A stretch of 64,000 nucleotides of DNA, taken from the NCBI GenBank assembly GCA_039621445.1, contig CP154957.1, positions 3,590,504 through 3,654,503 on the forward strand, read 5' to 3'. Origin of the DNA: Euglena gracilis. Taxonomy: Eukaryota; Euglenida; Euglenophyceae; Euglenales. The position numbers and the translations under genes were made by a program. Shown here in pieces: positions 30,047 to 41,689 of the stretch (position 1 is the first letter of the stretch; each line of letters opens with the position of its first letter). The notes beneath the pieces are model-generated. The model saw only the letters and a list, made by a program, of their open reading frames with translations. It was not told the DNA's origin and made no database searches.

Positions 30047-30659
30047 CTGTTTTTCTTCTGGGCCTTGAGTTCTTCTTGGCCTACAACCCCACTGGAAATC
30101 TGGGGGGGGGGCTGCTGTGGCCCCCCCTTTTACTCTTGAGAGGGGCTGTTGCGTAGGGTGAATTGGGGGCTTTGACAGACTTTTTCTCTCCCTTCCTGAG
30201 GGTGATTTGCTTGTAAAACTGCCCCCATGGCCCCTGTAGTGTTGACCTCCGTGCACGGCAAAATGGGGACCCCCCTCTGGTGGCCGAGGGTCCTCGTCAG
30301 ACGTGCCGAACCTCCTGAATGTCGAACAAGCACTGCAAATAAAAGGTGCCAGAATTCTTGACAGCCAGCAATTCATCTCACTTGTGACTTTATTGGGGGG
30401 TCGGCACACCCCCCCCCCCCCCCCCCCCTCACCGACCCCGCCCCCCTCCCCCCCCCTTTTCGGACCCCTCGCCACGCCATGTCAGGCCCACCTCGCCACA
30501 CCTTGCGAACAAGGAAAACCAAAGGAATTTCGCCGAAGAAAAGTTGTTGGTGTTGTTTTTATTTTTTGACGCTCATGTTGAAAATGGACCATGATGCACA
30601 AAACGCCGATACAATTATGAATGAAAGCCATGAGATTGCTGGACAATGGGGGCGCATGG

Positions 30660-30770
30660 CGGTAGTCTGGGGGGGGGTAGTGGGTAGTCGGCCGACTGCC
30701 CAACTGGTCGGCCGACTAGGCCTGGTTGGTAACTAGTCGGCGAGACGGGGGGGGGGTAGTGGGTAGTCGG
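30660..30770 (+). repeat. Family X terminal repeat, copy 2 (short)
   Basis: GGCGGTAGTCTGGGGG and the GTAGTGGGTAGTCGGCCGAC blocks, truncated relative to copy 1. Confidence 0.85.
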
Positions 30771-31039
30771 CCGGGGTCAGTCCCCCAGGGGGGGGGTGTC
30801 TGCCTAACCTCCTCAGTATGACCCTCACTCTGTTTTTGGTGCACATTTGTTTTTTTAAATATAGGTGAAGCTCTGAAGCCACATTAAAACCAAATGACCA
30901 AGAACACCATCTGAAACACAAGTGATGTGATATTGTGAAGAGCATTTGGTATGTGAAAATTCTCAGCACGTTGTAGCAAAATAAAAGATCAATTGAGTTG
31001 TGTCGGCGAAAAGAAAGTTCACAGTGCAATACCATGCCC

Positions 31040-31101
31040 CCCCCATATAAGACCCCCCCTCGGGAGCCAAAATGCTAGGGGGGGGGGGTCTTATATGGGG
31101 G
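31040..31101. mobile_element. 62-bp poly-C-capped mini-element (ATATAAGA word)
   Basis: CCCCCCATATAAGACCCCCC is followed after 18 bp by its inverted form GGGGGGTCTTATATGGGGGG. This is an almost pure terminal inverted repeat with poly-C/poly-G caps. Confidence 0.8.
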
Positions 31102-32221
31102 GGTCGGGAGTGCCAAACGGTAGGCTGGGGGGGGGGGTAGTGGGTAGACGGCCGACTAGTCGGCCGACTACCCAATTGGTCACCCGACTAGTCGGCGGAC
31201 CAATTGGGTAGTCGGCCGACTAGTCGGCACTACCCACTCTAATGTACTAACGGGTCAAAAACCGCCAAACCCCCCCCCCCCAACCCCCCATGGGAATTTT
31301 TTTTGTTAATCACACTCAACACCAGTCAAAACCACCCAGAAACCCCCCAAGGGGGGAATATGCAAAGGGGAAAATGTGGGCCACTTTTGACAAAAGTACA
31401 CCTCTCACCAAGTCATTCCACAATGGTTTCTTTGCACAAACATAATTCGTTGATGAAATTGAGTGCGGGGCGGGCCACGCCTATGAATAACGGGCCCTGG
31501 CACCGCTTACACCTAACCGATTTTGAGAACACCGTATTTTTGCACTTCCAGGTTTTTTGCACTCAAAAAATGTTGCCGAATTTATCCCGGCAGGCACTTT
31601 CTCAAAAATGTTGTGGCACCTGTGGGATATTGCCTCTGTCTCACACGGATCGGGTCTTGGTTGCCTTTGCCCTTAAGTCAGCCTTGGGGGGGGTCAGTGG
31701 TGTTTGGTCACGTTTTCAGACATGCTAGGTCAAAGCACGTTCAAAATGGTTTCTTTCTTTTTTTTGAAATTTTTTTTCCGGTGGTCAGAAAGCGGAAATG
31801 AATGGTTGTTGTCATTTAGCAAAATGGGAAGATTTACATTTAGGTTTTGATTTTTTTTGAAGAGTTCGTTGTTGTATTGGTAAAAACTCCAACGCTGTGG
31901 TAGGTCAAAGACCTGGAGTTTGGATTGGACGATTTCTGGGGGTTTGGGGGGGGTGTGGGAGTGGGGGATTAGTGAAGGTCGCTGGGGGAGTACCCCCCCC
32001 CCCCATCCCCCGACTGCGGGAAGAACGGAATAAGGGGGGGTCGGCCCCCCCCCTCGGACTGGAAGGGGTAAGGGGGGGGGGGGGTGGGGGTTGGTACTTC
32101 GGCGACTGAGTACTCTGATGTAAAACGGGTCAAAGCCCGACCCCCCCCATTTTGGCAGTTTTTTTTTCTTGCCCCCTCAACCCAGTCAACCCCCCCCCCC
32201 CCCCATGGTCCCCCCCCCCCA

Positions 32222-32435
32222 ATCGGGGGTGAATATGCAAAAAAATGGGGGGAAAATGTCCATTTAGGGCCACTTTTGACAAAAGTACTCCTCTCCCCAT
32301 TGAATTTTCAATATAAGTCAAATTTTGCACAAAAAAAGGTCTTATCCCTCCAAGTCTATTGCCAACATAGAAGGGATTTTGTTATTTGAGGGGGGGGTGC
32401 GGGGGGGCGGAGCCCCCCCGCCTATGCCAAAGTGA
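32222..32435 (+). repeat. Inner inverted arm, left
   Basis: GTGAATATGCAAAAAAATGG, CACTTTTGACAAAAGTACTCC and CCAACATAGAAGGGATTTTG are found in reverse complement at 34650-34880. A more diverged direct relative lies at 31340-31500. Confidence 0.85.
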
Positions 32436-32499
32436 GCCACTAACGGGACAAAACCGCCGACTTTTACACCTAACGCCCGATTCTTTCGCACTTCACACC

Positions 32500-32660
32500 G
32501 TATTTTTTTGCACTTCAGGTCAATATTTTTGCACTTTATCTCAAAAATGTTTGCACATGTTAAAAATTTGTTCGCACTTTATCTCAAAAATGTTTGGCAC
32601 TTTATCTCAAAAATATTTGCCTACGTTCTGAAAATTTTTGCACACGGATCGGGTGTTTTG
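32500..32660. repeat. Degenerate about 24-bp repeat ATCTCAAAAATGTTTGGCAC
   Basis: Five or six units. An inverted, further decayed counterpart stands at 34130-34305, in line with the inverted symmetry of the surrounding element. Confidence 0.65.
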
Positions 32661-33177
32661 CACTTTTGCCCTTAAGTCCGCGTCTTAGGTGCAGGGACTC
32701 AGGACAGGGTTTGCATCTACGACGCTGGACTTCAGGCATGAGGTCTATGTCTTAAAACGCAGTCTCCATCCAAAATGCTGCGTCTTGAATAATGATTTTG
32801 TTGGAACCCCCCAAAACCGACCAAAATGGTTCAGAAAGCGGAAATGAATGGTTTGAAATGGAAATGTCATTGCTGCAAAAGCCAATTGACCTCAGAATTT
32901 GTCCCACTTCATTCCAACCTTTGACAAATGTTTCAAGCTGTTTTGAGCCTTTTTTTGAATACGATTCGTTGTAAATGGACAATAAAACTCCAACGCCAAC
33001 ATGTGGTATTGAGAAAAATCAAAGACAGGAGTTTTTGGACATTTCCAAATACCAATTTCTGGTTTTGGAGTTTGCGCATTCACTCATGGTTGGGAAAAAT
33101 CTTGACCATCACAAATGCACTGCTCAAAGAAGCGCATTGAGTGTTTGTCACACTCAATGTTAGAAAGGAGAGACATA

Positions 33178-33349
33178 CCCCCCCCCTTATTGTCCCACCG
33201 ACCTGCCCCCGGGAGGCCCGATCGGACAATAAGGGGGGGGACAATAAGACCGTACCAAAGGAATTTCATTGGCCAGGCTAAAAAAACCCCCCCGTCGGCC
33301 GGGGCCCAGGGACAATAAGGGGGGGACAATAAGGGGGGGGGGGGGTAGC
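33178..33349 (+). mobile_element. Poly-C-capped TTATTGTC element, copy 1
   Basis: CCCCCTTATTGTCCCACCGACC at the left, GGGACAATAAGGGGGG at the right, with a conserved core (GACCGTACCAAAGGAATTTC, CGGCCGGGGCCCAGG). Copy 2 at 35316-35483 is inverted and about 95% the same by eye. Confidence 0.85.
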
Positions 33350-33483
33350 GACGTGATGTGGTGTACTGATTTTTTGGCAAAGAAAAGCACTGCATATGAG
33401 GGCAGCTTGCATCAAAACCCCAAATAATTTGCATTTTTGGCTGGTTTTCTGCCATTTCAGGCAGTTTTTTTTTGCAATAACGT

Positions 33484-33690
33484 GACCCCCCCCCTATATG
33501 TCACCCCCCCTAATTGTCGCCCCCCCCCTTGGGGGGCGACAATTGGGGGGGGTTACCCATGGACCCATGGACGGGTAGGGTAAATTGAGTAACCCCCCCC
33601 TAATTGTCACCCCCCCCCCCCCTAATTGTCGCCAGGGGGGGTCAAAACGCTCCCGGGGGGGGGTGCCATTTAGGGGGGGGTCACGTTAAT
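33484..33690. repeat. TAATTGTC poly-C-capped cluster
   Basis: Five occurrences of CCCCCTAATTGTC(G/A)CC, one inverted (GGGGGGCGACAATTGGGG). Related words occur at 44385-44410. Confidence 0.75.
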
Positions 33691-34310
33691 TTTTGGCATT
33701 TTTGGAATTTTTGGGGTCAATTCATGATCATCATGGATTTTTTGATGTCGTGTTCAATCCATTGAGGCTTCATTTTGGGCAGTTTTTTTGGCAGATCGTC
33801 AATCATTTTTTAAGATATTTTCAAATATTTTTAATCAGTTTAGGAAATGCTGGGCCTTTTATGTCATTTTTCTGACCGGATTTTGAATTGTGTCCATTCT
33901 CCCAGTTGGCTTCAGACAAATAGGGTATTCACCAACTCTACGTGCGCAACATGGTGATTGAACACAATTAACGTTTGTGTTTTTTATCGGCTGCCAAAGA
34001 TGCAGACTCCGTCCTGAGCCCCCGCGCCTCAAATACTCAGTTTTTTTTTATTAAAAAAATGCGTTGTAAGACGTTCAATTGGTGTGGATCTTTTCCCATT
34101 GTCCAATGTAAGGATTTTTTTCATTGTGCAAAAATTAAATGACGGAGGGCAAATATTTTTTGAGCAAGTGCAAATATTTTTGGCGGCGTGGTGCAAAAAT
34201 TTTTGAGATCTTTGGGCAATTTTTTTTTGAGGGCGCTAGGCGAAAATTTTGACTGGTTTGGGCAAATATTTTTGCCGGCTGTGGGCAAACATTTCGGACG
34301 CTAGGTGTAA
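33690..34310. other. No gene seen; T-rich
   Basis: AT-rich DNA with A/T runs, and at 34130-34305 a degenerate TTTTTGGGCAAATA repeat. Nothing coding. Confidence 0.4.
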
Positions 34311-34319
34311 GCCCCCCCC

Positions 34320-34655
34320 ATGAAGAAAATTGTATGCAAACCAGTCGGTGGCTAGTCAGTGATCATAACTAACACATCCGGAAATGGTCCGGATGGGTCC
34401 AAATAAGTGCCTTACACCAACACAAACACCCTCAGATGGAAATGTTTGGTCGGTGGGGGTCGGTGGGCCCTTGATGGGGGTCCGGAGGGGTGAAAAACCA
34501 ATGATAAAACAGGGATTACATGAAAATCCTTTAGAAATGCAAGCATTCTGCATCACGAGAGGCAAAAAACTCCCCCCTCCACCCCCATCCGAGCCTCAAA
34601 TAACAAAATCCCTTCTGTGTTGGCAACATACTCGGGGGCTAAGTCGTTTTTGTGG
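34320..34655 (+). repeat. Family Y direct repeat, copy 2
   Basis: See 29481-29838. The offset is constant at 4839 bp at the start and shrinks slightly by small indels. Confidence 0.9.
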
Positions 34656-35315
34656 CTCACTTTGGCATAGGCGGGGGGGGGGGGCTCTGCCCCCCCCCTG
34701 CACCCCCCCTCAAATAACAAAATCCCTTCTACGTTGGCAATATACTTGGAGGGCTAAGTCCCTTTTGTACAAATTTTGATTTATATTGAAAGTCCAATGG
34801 GGAGAGGTGTTCTTTTGCCAAAGTGGCCCAAAATGGACATTTTCCCCCCAATTTTTTTTGCACATTCACCCCCGATTGGGGGGTTCTGGAGCCATTTGGG
34901 TGGGTTTTGACTGGTGTTGAGGTGATTTGGACAAAAAGTTTTTTTTCAGGGGGGGCTTAAAAGTCGGCGGTTTTGTCCCGTTAGTACATTAGAGTGGGTA
35001 GTCGGCCGACTAGTCGGCCGACTACCCACTACCCCCCCCCCCCGTCTCGCCGACTAGCTACCGACTAGACCTAGTCGGCCGACCAATTGGGTAGTCGGCC
35101 GACTACCCACTACCCCCCCCCAGTCTACCGTTTGGCACCGACAATGGGCAAGGATTCACTGAATGGGGATCGGGACTATGATCGGGACTGCAAACATATT
35201 TTTTCATCTTTTTTTTTGGCAAAGATGACCAAAAAGCCCGTAAAAATGACCAAGAATGTGCATTCAAAATTTTTTCAAAGCTTTTGCCACTGGCAAAAAT
35301 GTCCTTGGCACTACC

Positions 35316-35483
35316 ACCCCCCCCCCTTATTGTCCCCCCCCCTTATTGTCCCTGGGCCCCGGCCGACGGGGGTTTTTTTGGCCCGGCCAATGAAATTCCT
35401 TTGGTACGGTCTTATTGTCCCCCCCCCCCTTATTGTCCGATCGGGCCTCCCGGGGCAGGTCGGTGGGACAATAAGGGGGGGGG
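35316..35483 (-). mobile_element. Poly-C-capped TTATTGTC element, copy 2
   Basis: Inverted copy of 33178-33349, with the same caps and core. Confidence 0.85.
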
Positions 35484-35499
35484 TAGTAACTTTTTGCAA

Positions 35500-35940
35500 A
35501 GCAGGGGAGAGAAACCGGAAAAAATTTTCGGCAGACCCCCGCGCACTCCTCCCCCCCCTCTGGACCCCCTCGCCACGCCAAAACCCCCCTCCCCCCCCTT
35601 GCCGAACCCCTCGCCACGGCGTGCCGACCCCCCCTTGCGCCTTTCTTGTGTCCAGCAATTCAAATTTGCATCAGTTAAGGAGGCAGATCCTACCGGGTAC
35701 AAATGTCCGTTTTTTCAGAAAATGTCCAAATTGACCATTTTACACACTAACAAACGAAAACGAGTTCGTTTGACCGTCATTTTTCCATCCTTATCAAAGC
35801 ATTGGGTATTCCGGTGACTCATCCCTCAGATAATTCCTTTGCCAGAACGGTTTGGCAGGACCGAGTTGAATCGTGCGAACACATTTGTATTCTTTGTTAA
35901 AGTTGATTCCGTTAGGTCACATCCGTTTCCAACTTTTGAC
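35500..35940. other. No gene seen
   Basis: GC-rich C-run stretch at 35530-35640 (CCCCTCGCCACGCC twice, also at 30467) followed by AT-rich DNA. Nothing coding. Confidence 0.4.
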
Positions 35941-35944
35941 CCCC

Positions 35945-36150
35945 CCTCAAACCCCCCCCCCTAAGTGCGGTCCGGCCGGAACATGGATAAAATTTTCTGT
36001 AAGTTAAAATCGTCATAAAACACCTCATTTTTTGAAAATTTTCCGAAAAAATTTGACTTGATGGAAAAAAGGTGTAGATCACAAATTTCACGCAAAAATT
36101 CTTTCCAAAAATGGTGGGGGGTGAAAACAAGATTTTGCTTTCCGACCCCC
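35945..36150 (+). repeat. Repeat family D, copy 1
   Basis: CGGTCCGGCCGGAACATG, GTAAGTTAAAAT, AAAATTTGAC(T/C)TGATGGAAAAA, GTGTAGATCAC and TTTCCGACCCCC in the same order as 41690-41885. Confidence 0.85.
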
Positions 36151-36405
36151 AGATTGGCCAGATTGGTCAACAGTTTTGGGACAGTTTTGGGCACCACGTT
36201 GGGGCCAGTTTTCTGCCACGTCTTGGGGCCAGATGGGTGCAACAGTTTTGGGCCAGTTTGGTGCCACATCTTGTGGCCACATTGGTGCAACAGTTTTGGG
36301 CCGAAAACTGGCCCCTATCTGGCCCGAAGATGCACCAAACTGGCCCAAAACTGTTGCACCAATCTGGCCCCAAGGTGTGGCGCAAAACTGGCCCCCTTTT
36401 CTTTT
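36150..36405. repeat. Foldback satellite (CAGTTTTGGGCCAG unit)
   Basis: About six units of 40-50 bp with GGTGCAACAGTTTTGGGCCA and GGTGCCACATCTTG. The array turns around at about 36300, so the right part (36300-36405) is the reverse complement of the left. Long frames on both strands come from the repeat. Confidence 0.9.
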
Positions 36406-36779
36406 TGCAGCTTTGGAAAACAAGCAAGGAAACATAAAACACAAAATAAGCAAGAAAACCAGCAGCTCAGGCAAAATGTTCAATCTGTCCACAGGCTCCA
36501 AATTAGGCAAATAGGTCGTCAATTAGGACATTTAGGGGCGTCAGTCATTTTGAAATTCAGACCCCCAATTTTCGTCAAATAGGACATTAAGCGGCTAACG
36601 GCGGTTGAACAGTCGCCATTCGCTAACAGACAACCGGGTCTGTGATTGAACAGTCGCCAGTTGTCACCAAAAGAGAGGGCGAGAGCTCCTGCATATTTTA
36701 TTCAAGTGAGGAATCGGCTCCTTTCACTGTCCCCAAAAGTTTTCATATGCCGCAAACCTTCAAAACATTTTGCATCTGT

Positions 36780-36941
36780 TTTCCAGGTGTTGGCACTGGG
36801 ATAACTGTGTTGGGAAGAAAATTCAGAGAAAAACACAGAACTGCAGCATTTCTGAAGTGCGCATCAAAAAAGGTTGAATGTTCAACAGCCAGAGTCCGAC
36901 TTTTTTGTTCTCACGTGGAAATACCACATGTCCAGCGCTGA
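36780..36941 (+). CDS. Possible exon, unknown
   Basis: After a GTTTTCCAG acceptor the plus strand reads VGTGITVLGRKFREKHRTAA and CASKKVECSTARVRLFC. The text is protein-like but has no recognised domain and no phased partner exon. Confidence 0.25.
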   Translation, partial: FPGVGTGITVLGRKFREKHRTAAFLKCASKKVECSTARVRLFCSHVEIPHVQR

Positions 36942-37264
36942 GAAGCAAAAGCAGCCCGTTCCACAAGAACCAAAGGAGGCTGGCCCGGGGGGTGGGGGGT
37001 GGGCACTTTTTTGGTTTAAAAAAAATTGGCAAAAATCAAATGCAAAAAATTTTCAGCCGCAAAGCGCTGCACGGAAAAAAATGGCCTTTTGGGAGGGGGC
37101 CGGGTACCCCCCCCCCCCCTGGCAGGGGGGGGGGACGTGGTCCGGACCGGGCCAGGAGGGAGGGACAGAACCAGTCACAGGGGGGGGGTCTTCTAAGTTA
37201 AGCAAAAAAGCCTGCCCATTGGAAATAAGATTGGGTGTAAAAATCGTCCACTTCCACGGGTAAA

Positions 37265-37660
37265 CCCCCCCCCCCTAATAAGTGTGCAGTGCCCTAATTG
37301 TGCGCAGTGCCCTAATAAGTGCGCACCCCCCAAGGGTCCGAAACTACCTCCCTAAAAGGTGCGCACCCCCCCCCCCAACGGAGAAATCACTGTCATATCT
37401 CAGGTCGGAAAGCACACACAATTCTCAGAACTGTCCTTCTCAGACCAAATATTTCTATTGTCCAAGCCCAAATTTGACACATTTGACACATAATCATTTG
37501 ACTCGTAGCTTGAAATCACAAAATTGGGGGGAAAATTGAAAAAGAGTGGGGGTAATGTCAGTATTTTTGGCTTTGCCCTAAAAAGTGCGCACTGCCCTAA
37601 TAAGTGCGCACTCCTTGGGGTCCGAAAATGCGCGCACCCGTGCACTTATTAGGGGGGGGG
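37265..37660. mobile_element. Poly-C-capped TAATAAGTG element
   Basis: Left end TAAACCCCCC...CTAATAAGTGTGC and right end GCACTTATTAGGGGGG...TTTA are inverted copies. TAATAAGTGCGCA and AAAAGTGCGCA sub-repeats lie inside both ends. About 396 bp, no coding capacity. Confidence 0.85.
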
Positions 37661-37899
37661 TTTACAGCTTCATCACGTGCCAGGGCGGCAATGTTCCACC
37701 GTGCATAGACCTCGTTCTGCGCCTTCTCTGGACGACAGCAGGTTCTTGGATCCTCAAAAAAAGCAGTCCGTCCAGCCCCCCCCCTCCAGGCAAACCCGAA
37801 ACCTCCCGTGAACGCCAAACAGAATTGCAGAAAACAGCTTCAAAACAAACGTTTGAATCCCCCCCGCCTGCTGCACCCTGTGTGCCAGAACCTGATCTC

Positions 37900-40800
37900 A
37901 GCTGGGGCCGGCCAAGGACGTTATAGCCGGCCACGGACCAAACTCGCTCAATGGCAGCCGAACTGCTTGGTAGAGCCGTCACGATCTTTGCCAGCGGCGT
38001 AAGCTTTTGGTCTGCAACAGAAGTCCTGTCGAACGGGGGGGGGCAACCCAAAAGGACCCCTGCAGGCTTCTTTTTAAGACCCCCGGGGGGGAGGGGGGGT
38101 CCCCCCACCCACCCAGGATGGCGCGGGACCCCCCCCAAATCGGGCCCGTTAAAGGCAATTTTCAAAATTTTTCGGCGCTTCGCGCCGAAAAGGTATACCC
38201 AGCGCCTCCGGCGCAGGACCCCCCCCCCAGGGGAGGGGTCTGGCCCACCCACCCACCCCCCCCCGGGGGGGGGGGTCTGCTGACTTAAAAAGAAGCCTGG
38301 ACCCCTGTCCGGGGAACCCGTTCCACAAGGTGCGGTGGGGGGGGGGGAGGAAACCAAAAAGGAACCCTGTCCTGGGAACCAGTTCCAGAAGGAAACCGGA
38401 TGGGCATCGTCCCTGATGAAACGGCCAGCATTGGCGTACAGGCCCTCCATGCAGGCGGGCAGCATTGGGAACGTACATCTGTTTAACAACTGTTCAGCAA
38501 AACGATGCAAACGTTCAACAACCCTCAAAAAAATATTTCTGCACAAATATTTCAACGCACCCCCAGGACAGGGAATAGTTGTACGGTTGGGCAAACCATT
38601 TGCCACGAGTGGCCCACAATGTACTCCGCTATGGTCCTCTTCTTCTGTGCCGACAGCAGCTCTCCTCGATATCTGGGATCCAACAGGTACGCTGCCGAAG
38701 CGGCGTCCCACAGGAACATTTCGTCTCCCGGCCAGGTGGACCTGCAACAACCGACCGCGGAATGAGACCGATAAACGCCTGCCACATACCCAGACTGAGG
38801 ACACGGAGCTGCGGAGGAGGGTTAAAAAAACTAACTAGCCCACGGTACAGCCGTTTTTTGGCCATTTTTGGCCATTTTGTGCACTTTTGGGCATCGTTCA
38901 GCCAAGAAAGTTGAAAAAAAGAAAAAATCCCAGACCCGCCTGCGTGGCTGTCACCAATGGCTGCCAGCTTGCGCTGCATAGGTTGTGGTAAACCCTGCTC
39001 CAACTGATGTAGGTGACCGCGGAGGCCGATGTACAGGTGCAGTGCGCGCCCCAGTGTACAGCCATCTGCCTCGACTTCAGTTACAAACGCCTCCATGTGG
39101 GTTCCGATTCGGAGGAGTTGGTCCAGCTCGTCCCAGAACATGCACGCCCAGATCCAGCCCATGGAATCGAAATCCTCACTGCGGTACTTCTGTCGGCGCA
39201 GCGTGCTGAGTGTATTTTCAATCACCAACCTATTTCGGAGGACACTGCTGACCATCTGGACTTGGCTGGCCCAACGAGTTGGACAAGGCTGTGCCAGCAG
39301 GGTAAATTTTTGGTGATCCTCATCCCTCACCACACTTTTGTTCTGCTGTGTCATCTCGGCAATGTACAGTGACCTTGCGTAGTGGACGGTTCTGAAATAG
39401 GACTCCACTTGGGACGCCCTGGCCACTAGCGCCTCCCAGAGGCGCAGCACGTCCTTGAGAACCAAATTTGCTGTGTGAGTGAAACAATTCAGTTGTAGGA
39501 CACCCTTCTTAGATTGTGCTTCAGACATGGCACTTTGGAAGTTCGCACCGTTGTCTGCTTGCCTACAGCACGCTACCCATCTTATGGTGAAAAACATTGG
39601 GCCGTACCGTCCTTCGGGGGGCAGATGTGCACCTGTGTTGCTGCTGCGGGCAAATTAAGTTTTTTTGGGGGGGGCATAAACTTGAGGAAAGACAATTTTC
39701 ACTAGGAACCAGAAATATCCCACCTGACGTAGAACATGGGGCTGTGCGCATGGCAACAACCCGCACCCCGAGGCCTTCCAAATAAGAAAACAGTTCTGCA
39801 AAAAGCAGGCCCACCTGGTCGGCTGTCATCCGCGTCTGCACCCGCCTCATCATCAGCAACAGTGGCCGGCCTCCTTTGCCATCCAATGGGAGGGCAACAG
39901 CACCAAACACACTGCAGTGCCCGTGGTCTTCCCACGCATCCACAGCGATGCACACATTGCGGTGGGCAGTCAATTTCTTTTCCACTTGGGACCGTATTTC
40001 CGCCTGCACTTCATTCAGACGGGTGCATACAATCATCAATTCAGAGGGGAGGAGAGTTACTTCCTCAATTCTGAAAACCAGCCACCCACTTTTCCACAAA
40101 AAAAAAAACGGTCACTCGCTGGCCCCCCTCGGGCAGGAAGGCCAATCTGCATGGGAAATTTGCATGTCATGAAAAAAATGGCTAAATTTTTCTTCGGTGG
40201 GGGGGGGCAAAAACCAGTCCGTCACTCTGAAAAAGCCAGTCAGTCACAGGGGGGGGGATTGACAAGTGTATGGACGGGTGGCAAGGGCAGTCTTCCCAGG
40301 TGGTCGAAACTGACTGTTGAGAGTCTTGGCAACAGGGGCACGCCATTTTCATTTTGGGGGAAAATGGAGGGGTGTCCCTGAATGGCAAAGGCCGCCATCT
40401 CACGAGATATCACACAATTGATACTCAGCCTATAACGAAGTTTCAGTTCCACCAAGCGACGCTCTGCCTCACGAAGATGAGTATCCGAAGGTGGCCTGTC
40501 GGCATAAGAGAGGATCTTGTCCTGTGACAACTCCTTTGGCGTTTCAAAGGAGGTTGAGACGGCGGTTCCTCCGTCACCTCATCGGTCACTGTACTTTCTT
40601 GCTCTCCTTGGACGTCCTTGTCACGGTGGCACTTCCCAGTGCCATATGCATAGAGGTGAACCTGAGAAAGTAATGGAAGTAAGGAATCTCTTTATATTGC
40701 GCGGTGGGTAATTCTTACCGCTAATTGTCCTATTTGTCATGACATTTATCCAAATTGCTATTTGACAGACATTTAAGAGTGACAATTAGAAACAAGCAAA

Positions 40801-41045
40801 CCCTAGCTCCAATGACCTCGTAGTCGATCTTCTCGTTGTGTGACAAACCACAGCTGTCACCGTGCTGCAGGCAGGCCTCTGCTCGATGGAGTGTGTATTT
40901 GTTCAGAGCAACGGCCTGAGTGGACTGCACTCTAGTATGACCCTCTCTCCACAACCAAAACAGTTCCTGTATTTCCCCTTCCGGGACTGTGTGTTTTGGG
41001 CCATAGTAGGCCCACACCGCTTCCTCCCGAACTGGCATTGTAACA
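37900..41045 (-). CDS. hAT transposase, multi-exon, nearly complete
   Basis: A cut-and-paste DNA transposase. Exons I can phase: 41045-40817 (from ATG 41038, MPVREEAVWAYYGPKH), 40661-40578 (VHLYAYGTGKCHRDKD), 40521 down to about 40385 (EAERRLVELKLRYRLSINC), 40070-39724 (VCIAVDAWEDHGHCSVFGA, first catalytic Asp), 39557 down to about 38890 (DNGANF with the second Asp; CFTHTANLVLKD; CPTRW; WDELDQLL), about 38745-38575 (AAYLLDPRYRGELL), 38541-38366 (ending SFWNWFPGQ) and 38011 down (QKLTPLAKIVTALPSSSAAI then ERVWS). These are the ordered hAT signatures including the dimerisation end. Introns are 56-355 bp and GT-AG. The last visible intron carries a small hAT-type element. Ends of the transposon were not located. 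The first intron junctions and the C-terminus after ERVWS are uncertain. It may be functional, since no stop or frameshift is forced. Confidence 0.85.
38063..38299. mobile_element. Small hAT-type element 1 with 8-bp target duplication
   Basis: 237 bp with terminal inverted repeats CAGGCTTCTTTTTAAG / CTTAAAAAGAAGCCTG, flanked on both sides by GACCCCTG (38055-38062 and 38300-38307). TIRs starting CAGG and 8-bp target duplications are hAT hallmarks. It lies inside an intron (38012-38365) of the hAT gene. Its interior holds a GGCGC-TTCGCGCC stem shared with similar elements. Confidence 0.95.
40105..40256. repeat. CCAGTCAGTCAC-type repeat in hAT intron
   Basis: GGTCACTCGCTGG, CCAGTCCGTCACTC and CCAGTCAGTCACAGGGG flank a G-run. 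Related to 10012-10112. Confidence 0.5.
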
Positions 41046-41232
41046 CTGAAGACAAAAGAAGGATTAGGAATGTGAGCTCTAGTTAGGAACATAAAATTCG
41101 CGATGGAAAGTTTCCGGAAATATAAGCAATTTTGCGAAAATATCCATTTTTCTGAAAAATTGAGAATTTTACAAAAATTTCGCAATGATGAAAGTGAATG
41201 AGATATGTTACAGATTTTCTCAAAAATGATTC

Positions 41233-41440
41233 AGGTCATTGAGCAGTATTGCCGGTTGCCAACTGGATGACAACCAGTGGGATCAAGCATCCCTCCCCAT
41301 TCGCTTGGGGGGTATGGGACGCAAGAACCCTGTACACACCAGAACGTCAGCCAGGTGGTCAGCTATTTTGGATTTCATTCGCCGAGCAAATCACAACCTC
41401 AGTTTTCCCAAAGATGTAGATGTTAGTGACACAAGATCCA
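41233..41440 (+). pseudogene. LINE reverse transcriptase C-terminal fragment
   Basis: Reads VIEQYCRLPTG-like text, then DDNQWDQASLPIRLGGMG and RKNPVHTRTSARWSAILDF. The W-x-QA-x-LP-x-R-x-GGxG pattern is typical of the region after the reverse transcriptase in LINEs of algae, plants and protists. No start or catalytic domain adjoins it. The frame then enters unrelated C-rich sequence. Confidence 0.65.
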
Positions 41441-41689
41441 CCTTCACCGGGGGGGCACAGCCCCCCTGTACCGCCTTACCTCCTTTGGTTTCCATGGTAC
41501 AAGGACTGGACTCCTCCTCTGTGATCTGTTGGGAGGTTCAGAGAGTGATCCTTGGTTACTCCGTGGCTCTCCAGGGGAGGCCATCTTGGTCTCCTTGGTC
41601 GCTTCCCTGGCTGTTTGAGCCGTTTGCAATTGGGATCATTCTACAGTTTCCCAAGGACTGAGCTACCATTACCCCCTCCTAAACAACCC

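Larger units (their letters stand above)
31110..35138. mobile_element. About 4-kb element with long family X terminal repeats
   Basis: Left end GTGCCAAACGGTAGGCTGGGG (31110) and right end, inverted, CTACCGTTTGGCAC (35138). The terminal repeats contain TAGTCGGCCGACTA palindromes and TAATGTACTAACGGG for about 160-190 bp. Inner inverted arms (32222-32435 against 34650-34880) extend the symmetry. 31285-31960 and 32210-33075 are diverged direct duplicates. I find no transposase frame inside, so it is non-autonomous or decayed. No clear target duplication. Confidence 0.65.

Noticed and set aside
36058-36582. Long frames on both strands with repeated short peptides
   Set aside because: They come from the foldback satellite, and the peptide repeats follow the DNA unit.
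37175-37215. A fourth hAT-type end (TAAGCAAAAAAGCCTG)
   Set aside because: It resembles a right TIR, but I found no matching left end or target duplication within 500 bp.
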